Shown: positions 57,554 through 63,846 of the stretch, in pieces | How positions within the stretch are numbered: position 1 is the first letter of the stretch | Layout of the letters: each line of letters starts with the position of its first letter | Source of the DNA: Mycogone perniciosa | Taxonomy: Eukaryota; Ascomycota; Sordariomycetes; Hypocreales; Hypocreaceae | Length of the DNA: 63,846 bases | Reading direction: 5' to 3' | Assembly: GCA_025331125.1 (NCBI GenBank) | Contig: JAOALB010000219.1 | Coordinates: forward strand, 1 to 63,846 | Position numbers and translations under genes: made by a program | Notes under the pieces: model-generated | What the model was told of the DNA's origin: nothing | Database searches by the model: none | Seen by the model: only the letters and a program-made list of their open reading frames with translations

Positions 57554-58822
57554 TGTAGGGGGAAAGGCGGGGTGAAACAGGTGGTGCAGCGAGCGAGCAG
57601 AAGCAGCTTTCAGCGTGTGACGGTGGTACAGGTCGCCTTGTCACGGGATCCTGGATATGTATGTATGTACTCGTACGGAGTACTCGTATGTATGTATGTA
57701 CCTATGCAGCGCGATGAATAAAGGGGGAAAGGGGCGTGTTTTTGGGCTGGAATAAGAAGCGAGAAGCAACGAAACGAAGCCAATGTCACCCAATGATGTC
57801 GGCTGCAAGAAGACGGTTCCAGATCGTCGGTGGTTGGTCCAAAGTTTGAGCCGGACCTGTGTCTGTGCTGGGGCGGGAGGCGGCACTATAAGGGCTCTGG
57901 CGGCACCTCAGATTAGTGCATGCACGCTGTGTGTACTCGTATGGAGTCATAAGGGGTTTGGACTACTATTTCTAGGCGCCTATTTTATGATTAACTGTGT
58001 GAAAAGGTTTCAGGTTAATAATTCCGGGATCGTTACGGAGTAATACATGGCACGCAAGGAACTGCAACCCGGGCTGTCTGTATATTATATTTCTGTCCAT
58101 TGGATTGTGTTCTGGTCTCAACCACATGTACACTGACGAGTAGGTAGGGAGATGGGGAGGCTGGCACCACCAAGGCTGCATGCAGGGTTGAAATGTCATT
58201 GAGTATACCCAATAAACGGCACGTTGAATTTCGAGAATTGCCCTTCAACTTGAATAGCCTAATGCGCTTTTTGCGCAACTCACAACGACTGCCCATACGT
58301 GAGATTGCCCTTGTAAGGGAGTTGGTGTCTTGGTACCAAGGTTGCATTAGAGCCCAACACCAATGATGTTGTATGGTACTTTTCCAGGCGATACAACCAA
58401 CATACGAAGTATAAAACCTGTATTTGACAATTGGTATCCATATAACTTCATGATACTTGCTCAATGCAGACCAGACCATCAGCCCACCCTTGAATACCTC
58501 ACAGGATGTCACCAGAGACTGAGTTGCAGATGAGAAGAGAACAGGAACTAGTAGTATTAGAAAATACGCGCTAAGCTGTTCCTAGTCTACTCCGTGCTAT
58601 TCCCCGCCAAAAATAAGCTCAGGACCCTCGGAATATGTGGCTGGTGTCCACAGCGCCACAGCCTCAGCAACAAAGATCGCGCGGCTGACGGACTTGCCTC
58701 GCGAAGCCAACTTTCGAAAGCTCTGCCTTACCTTCAAGTTATCATCCTTACGACCTCACCCGTTACCATACCTCTTCCGATACCTAGCCGATTGAAACTG
58801 TGTCGCCTCGTACTCAATTGCC
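57554..58822. promoter_or_regulatory. Divergent intergenic region of the MOB gene and LEO1
   Basis: 1.27 kb without a convincing gene. A TATG-type repeat and TACGGAGTA lie at 57657-57700, with further motifs at 58034, 58403 and 58588. Confidence 0.55.
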
Positions 58823-60118
58823 ATGTCGGACTCGGAGGATCCCCTTGACGCCATTGACGAAGGCGGCGATGATCTTTTTGGAGATGAGGGCGACGACGAT
58901 GCTGCGTCTCCGGCGGCGCGTGTCTTGGACGATGACGAACTCGCATCAGACCCCGAAGGAGATAACGAGCCACGGCATCGAGAGTATGAGGACAGCCAGC
59001 CACAGCATGAAACAAGAGATCGGGTCGTCATGGCTGTACAAACGTACCGACATCGTATCCCCAAACCTTCTGATGGCTCGGTAGGCATCAAAAACGCGCT
59101 GTGTTCAATTATTAAGATGGAGAACTAATGACAATTGTAGCTTCGGGTAATGCGCGTGCCCAAATTTATCAAGTTTCTCCCCGAAATGTACGATGCGGAA
59201 ACCTTCCAGCCTACCGAGTTCGATCTCGCAAACGCCAAAACCGAGCACCCAAAGCACGTTGTCCGGGTTCGCAGGGATGCCAGCACGGAAGAGCTCAAGA
59301 GCAACACGAATATCTACCGATGGAGTGATGGCTCGGTGACTATCTCCATCGGCGGCGAGCACTACGAGGTCCAGAAGAAAGGGTTGGCACCAGCTCCGGG
59401 TCAACCCTACAACGAACTACATGACGGACACTACTATGCTGCGGCAGCCGAATTGGGAAGCAACCTTTTGATGACAGTTGGCCATCTTACGGAGCAATAT
59501 ACTGTCAGACCAAACAAGTCGGTCGGAGACAATGCTCTGTCAGTTCTGGCGGAGAGAATGGCCCTGGCCAGCAAGTCGTCCACCAACAGCGAGATGATCA
59601 TCAAGACAACCGTGGACCCTGAGCTACAAAAGAAACAGGCCGAGATGGCAGAGAAAGAGAGGATGAAGGCCCAGAGACGACGCGAGAATGCTGCAGCAAA
59701 GATGGACGGCGGGGTGGGGCGATCCGGTCGTGGTGGCCTGTCAATTGGAGATTTGGAAGGTGGTCGACGGGTCGGCGGATCTGCCAGGAAGAGGGGCGCT
59801 CCCGGTTCTGCGAAGCCCAAGAGACGGCGTCCGGAATATGATTCCGATGATGACCTACCTCAGGGCGTCACGCGACACGAAGACTACGACATGGAGGACG
59901 GATTCCTCGTGGGGAGTGACGAAGAAGAGATGGACAGTGACGCAGAGGAGGAGGAAGAGGAAGATATTCTGGACGATGACGATGCGCCGCGGTCCAAGAG
60001 ACAGCGAACCAGAGAGCAAGAAGAGGATGAAGATGCAGAAGGAGACGAGGTGGAGCCAGCCGTGGAGGCATCAGGCAGATCTAGGCGGCGACACGTCATT
60101 GACGATGATGAAGAATAG
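58823..60118 (+). CDS. leo1: Paf1 complex subunit LEO1
   Basis: Component of the RNA polymerase II-associated Paf1 complex, which supports elongation and co-transcriptional histone marks. Exons 58823-59080 and 59141-60118 give 411 residues. The N-terminus is acidic (Asp/Glu/Ser). The conserved Leo1 core (about 85-250) has Val-Pro-Lys-Phe-Ile-Lys-Phe, Ser-Asn-Thr-Asn-Ile-Tyr-Arg-Trp-Ser-Asp-Gly-Ser and Thr-Val-Gly-His-Leu-Thr-Glu-Gln-Tyr. A Glu/Lys/Arg helix and a long acidic/basic tail follow, ending Asp-Asp-Asp-Glu-Glu. The intron (GTAGGC...TTGTAG) is in phase 0. Divergent from the MOB gene. Confidence 0.94.
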
Positions 60119-60777
60119 GGCGGCAGTTGTAAGGGGACGCATTTGGAGATGATAGTTGACCAGAACCGTGGCGGTCTTTAATGTACTTATACTCATCAAC
60201 GCAAAGGGAACTAGACGAAGATAGGGAAGCGGAGTTTCTAACAATTTACAAGCTACTACTACGAAGTGTATTAACCCCTATGTCTTATCAACCTGAAGTT
60301 ATGGACGGTACGGAGTATGGACACCGGCTTCTAGTCCTATCGTACACGTACATTTGTTGTATGAATACCACTCCATTCATTGATTTTGTTCAGATTTTGG
60401 AGCTGGTCTTCGAGCTGCGGACTAATGTACCCCTTATGCACGATGCATGAAGGAATGTGGCGTTGTGGCGCATTACCCCGGATCATACGTAGATCCTCAA
60501 CAGCATCACATGCTTGTCGTTTAATTAGCAAACACGGCGAGAGGGGAATGATTGATCACCACGACGTAAGCCAGCAGCTTTTTTGTTTAATAAGCCTAAT
60601 ACCACCGCGCGTGTTTACATATGTTGGCGCTCAATGGGCGTCAAAACGGGCCATTAGACAAGCTGCAATTCAGCTGCGCAACGAGCACTACCATGCTCGT
60701 ACTCCTATCGATCCGGCGCGCGTGTTGAGATCCGAGCTTCCGTCGATGGTCGTGGTGCTTGTGAAGGTTCCTCGGCA
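60119..60777. other. Intergenic between LEO1 and the patatin-like gene
   Basis: LEO1 3' flank and promoter of the next gene. Exact TACGGAGTA at 60309. The frames here read weakly coding only just before 60778. Confidence 0.5.
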
Positions 60778-62646
60778 ATGTTGGGATTAGTCCTGGCTAT
60801 CTGGAGGGTGATGGTGGATGTTGCCGCGTTCTGGCGCAAGGTAACGTGATGGTTTACTCGTCCACATCACCATGTTCTTCCTTCTGATGCCTATGAAGAA
60901 GTTTGTAGGTTGGTACACGCGCAGGAACCCGGTCGAGTTATGGCTCGAACTATTGCGAAATGCCGAGACCTTTGAGGACTGGGAAGAGGCGGCGCTTCAC
61001 CTAGATAATCTTCTCGGGCTCGATCTATGGTATGAATGGCCCGGCATAAGCATTCAGCGCGGCGAATTGACAGGTGTGGCTTCAGGAGAAACAACCCGAC
61101 CTCAAAATACTACGATTGGAGGCTTATAACAGAACGGTTGGACTCCCTTGTCGTCGCTAGGGAGGGGAATAACTACGAGCTGCTTGTCAACCTCCTCCGA
61201 TCTGGCCTTGTACGAAACCTTGGGAACATAACCGTGCCGAAGCTATATAACCGGTCCTTCTCGGGAACTAAATACCTCATCGAAGAGTACATTACACAGG
61301 TGGCCGAGTCGGTGGAAGACATCAGCACCCTACCCACAAGCGTCGGCTCGAGCCTACACAGCAACGGCAACACCCTAACGAATCAGATGAAGTTGGACTT
61401 CATTCATGATACGAGACAGGCTTTTGGGCGAAGCACGCTTGTCCTCCAGGGCGGCGCCATCTTCGGTTTGTGCCACCTTGGCGTGGTCAAGGCTCTGTTT
61501 CTCAGGGGTTTGCTGCCGCGCATCATAACTGGCACCGCTACTGGTGCGTTGATTGCTGCTCTCGTGGCAATACACACCGAAGAGGAGCTGCCAGGGGTTC
61601 TCAAGGGCGATGGCATCGACCTCACTGCTTTCGCTTCAAAGGGGATCATGGAACATGGCCATATCCCCGCAGAGCAGTCGTTGCGGTCCAGATGGGAGAC
61701 GCTACTGCGAAGAATCCGTCGGTTCTCTCGCGAGGGGTACTTCCTCGATGTTACGGTGCTCGAGGACTGTGTGAGGGCTAATGTGGGTGACTTGACGTTT
61801 GAGGAGGCGTACATCCGCAGCAAGAGGGTCTTGAACATTATGGTGGCAACGGATAGTCAAGGAGGAGGTGTTCCAACTCTCCTTAACTACATCACGGCAC
61901 CTAATGTGGTACGTATCACAATGTCCCTTGACATGCCGGGCCAATACTGACACAATGGGCTGCAGTTAATATGGACCGCAGCAGTGGCTTCAAATGCGTC
62001 TTCACCATCATTGTACGGTCGTCAAAAACCTACGATTTTATGTAAAGATGCACACGGCAACATCGTTCCCTGGGCTCCGGCAAATACGACTGACTTTCAC
62101 CACTGGACACACGTTTCCTACACAGATCGCGATTCCCCCCTCAGACGCATCGCTGAGTTATTCAACGTCAACCACTTTATCGTCAGCCAAGCCAGACCGT
62201 ATCTTATTCCCTTCCTGCAGTCTGATATGCACGGCCCATCTTTGCTTGAGACCCGGAGCAAGACAACGCAGCTCTCAGCCTTCCTTGTTCGGATGGTTGG
62301 ACTAGAAATTAGGCATCGCTTGCGGCAGCTGGATACATTACGTCTTCTCCCTGCAAGTATCCGTCGCTTCTTAGTTGATGAGCAAGTACCGGCTGCCTCA
62401 ATGACCTTGGTTCCCGAAGTGACGGCTGGTGACTTCGTGCGCCTGCTTGAGACGCCTACTCGTGATACGTTGAATTACTGGATCCTGAGAGGTGAGAGAA
62501 GCGTTTGGCCTGCCGTAGCGGCGTTGAGAATTCGATGTGCCGTGGAGAATGAGTTGGATCGCTCGTATCAGGTTGTTCGCAAGTTGAAGGCGGGTGACTT
62601 GCGAAGAAAGGCAAGCATGGGCGGGTTTGCGGAAAGTGGACGTTAG
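60778..62646 (+). CDS. Patatin-like domain protein with non-canonical active site
   Basis: Member of a fungal branch of the patatin/Tgl3-4-5 lipase superfamily. Proposed exons 60778-60840, 60902-61029, 61086-61908 and 61966-62646 give 564 residues. A short hydrophobic N-terminal segment precedes Trp-Tyr-Thr-Arg-Arg-Asn-Pro. The oxyanion loop Gly-Gly-Ala-Ile-Phe-Gly (186-191) is present. The nucleophile elbow reads Gly-Thr-Ala-Thr-Gly (213-217), so Ala215 stands where Ser is expected. At the position of the usual Asp-Gly dyad the sequence is Val-Ser-Tyr-Thr-Asp (388-392), before the well-conserved Phe-Asn-Val-Asn-His-Phe-Ile-Val-Ser-Gln. I recall the same changes in other filamentous fungi, so this is probably a conserved pseudo-lipase. 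The first exon is tentative (acceptor AAG at 60901); an unspliced start at 60872 is the alternative. Confidence 0.82.
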
Positions 62647-63612
62647 GTTTATGTGTAACAGTAGGCGTCTTCTGTATTTATATGAGATATAACTAATCAG
62701 AACGGGTATATACAGCATTGAAGCATAGTAACCAAAGGTGTTGAGATAGAGTGAATGGGTCTGACATGCAGGGTTTACAACCACCCGAGTGACGAAAGGC
62801 CCGGGAGCCTATTCAACAATACCGTGCAGCTTAATTCAATAAGGCAGAATCCTTGCCGTCCTCATACTGTCGGCTGTTTTGGTCAAGCAGATGGTTCCTC
62901 CCCGTGTTATAAAAACCCAGTGACATCCCTCGCAACACTTCTTGTCAACCCTCAACCGCACCAACAAGTTACAATCGCTACTCTCTCCTACCGGGCTATA
63001 CCTTAAGAAACTATTTCTCTCTCTACGGAATATCGTTCTTTATGAATACGTGGAGAATCTAATTCGAATGGACCTACGGAATCTACGGCATATTCTTTTC
63101 ATTCGACGGGTTTCTTCTGTCATCTCCTAGAATACGGAAAGAATTTCAACACGTCGAAGTCATGGATTACTTGGAGGTTACCACAGATCCCTCCAATGAT
63201 TAATATAGAGGCAGATGCCTAAGTTATATGACGAACTGAAGTCTCTCCTGAGGCCCGCCAGGAACGAGATGAGTTCGAACTAGGACCGTCCGAGCACACC
63301 AAGACCACTGAATTTAACGCAAGGAGCCACTCCACAAGGAATGACATCGCGCCTGCAGTGCAATTTCTGTTACCAAATCTCACAGCAGCTTCTTGCAATG
63401 TTGATATCTTCGAGATATTTGTCACAGCAAGAGGCCTTGCGTTCAGGGCAACCTGGCATTTCCTACACCGGACTCGGACATGATGCTTGCCCAATCCACA
63501 CTATACCCGTGGTATTCGTCGATAGAGGGAACTACGATGAAGCCCATAAGCAAACTGCCTGCAACCTGAATACATCCCTGTCCTAACCTCGATTCAAGCC
63601 CTCTATCTTTTC
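62647..63612. other. Gene-poor edge
   Basis: No gene is supported. An ATG-less 80-codon plus-strand frame (about 63231-63482) has protein-like composition but no family match and no splice partner; it may be a degraded exon. Confidence 0.5.
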
Positions 63613-63683
63613 TATCAATCACATATCAACAGTATGAGGGCTCATTGACAGATGCATAAATGATAGAATTCGACACTCTTGCT
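63613..63683 (-). repeat. Dispersed ~70-bp repeat, copy B (inverted)
   Basis: Reverse complement of copy A at 3-74 with about 94% agreement. The two copies differ by one indel and a few substitutions (for example CTG/TCG and A/C near the inner end). 163 bases of unrelated sequence follow to the window end. Confidence 0.85.
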
Positions 63684-63846
63684 GATCCCAAGTTAGGTGG
63701 GAAAAGCTGTTGCTTAAATACATGAAAACTTGCTAACTAATTGATCATGACCACCCGGATCTAGGAAAACTAGGAAATCTGACTGTCATGATATCGTCAT
63801 TGACTTACGGATCCGGCTGTTATTGCAAGCTAGTTGGGAATCAAGG

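Noticed and set aside
63231..63482. ATG-less plus-strand frame with protein-like composition
   Set aside because: No start, no splice partner and no recognisable domain. Could be a decayed exon, but unsupported.
1..63846. Giant transposon (Starship-like) bounded by the edge repeats
   Set aside because: No tyrosine-recombinase captain gene is seen, and the interior is conserved core genes (MCM4, RAD21, COG4, OST1), unlike cargo.

Overview
The window is nuclear DNA of a filamentous ascomycete, most likely a sordariomycete (Hypocreales-like). Genes carry short GT...AG introns of roughly 47-110 bp, and splice-phase arithmetic closes on complete proteins. The gene set is eukaryotic core machinery plus fungus-specific families (eisosome Pil1/Lsp1, VTC4, Rmt2, Ost1, Cog4). 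No rRNA, tRNA or CRISPR array was found.

Layout. 1-2.2 kb is a repeat-rich edge: a dispersed ~70-bp repeat, a small secreted cysteine protein, and a frameshifted Ty1/copia gag relic. 2.3-41.9 kb is a compact core block: mL53 mitoribosomal protein, inorganic pyrophosphatase, eisosome protein, a His-rich small protein, OST1, hexokinase, RMT2, VTC4, MCM4, coatomer zeta, SUA5, COG4, PMR1, RAD21, tubulin cofactor A, THOC7-like, a five-finger CCCH protein and a Sel1-repeat protein. 41.9-57.6 kb is gene-poor: one bZIP gene with a possible membrane anchor lies between 2.8 kb and 9.0 kb of DNA without recognisable genes, followed by a MOB2-family gene. 57.6-63.8 kb holds LEO1, a patatin-like protein lacking the usual lipase residues, and a second, inverted copy of the ~70-bp repeat at the far edge.

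There is no operon or biosynthetic cluster. Themes are secretory-pathway and Golgi function (OST1, coatomer zeta, COG4, PMR1), S-phase and chromosome biology (MCM4, RAD21), phosphate metabolism (pyrophosphatase, VTC4) and RNA/chromatin factors (THOC7-like, CCCH protein, LEO1). Genes lie mostly in convergent and divergent pairs.

Most unusual points: an eisosome gene whose start codon is apparently assembled by splicing, with the unspliced RNA giving ATG-TAA; a 9-mer, TACTYCGTA, found 22 times and always outside coding sequence; probable alternative organellar N-termini on pyrophosphatase and SUA5 (the latter from TTG); a bZIP protein with a hydrophobic segment; and a patatin-fold protein with Ala in place of the catalytic Ser. 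Exon coordinates were worked out by hand from splice signals, reading frame and family similarity, without transcripts or database searches.
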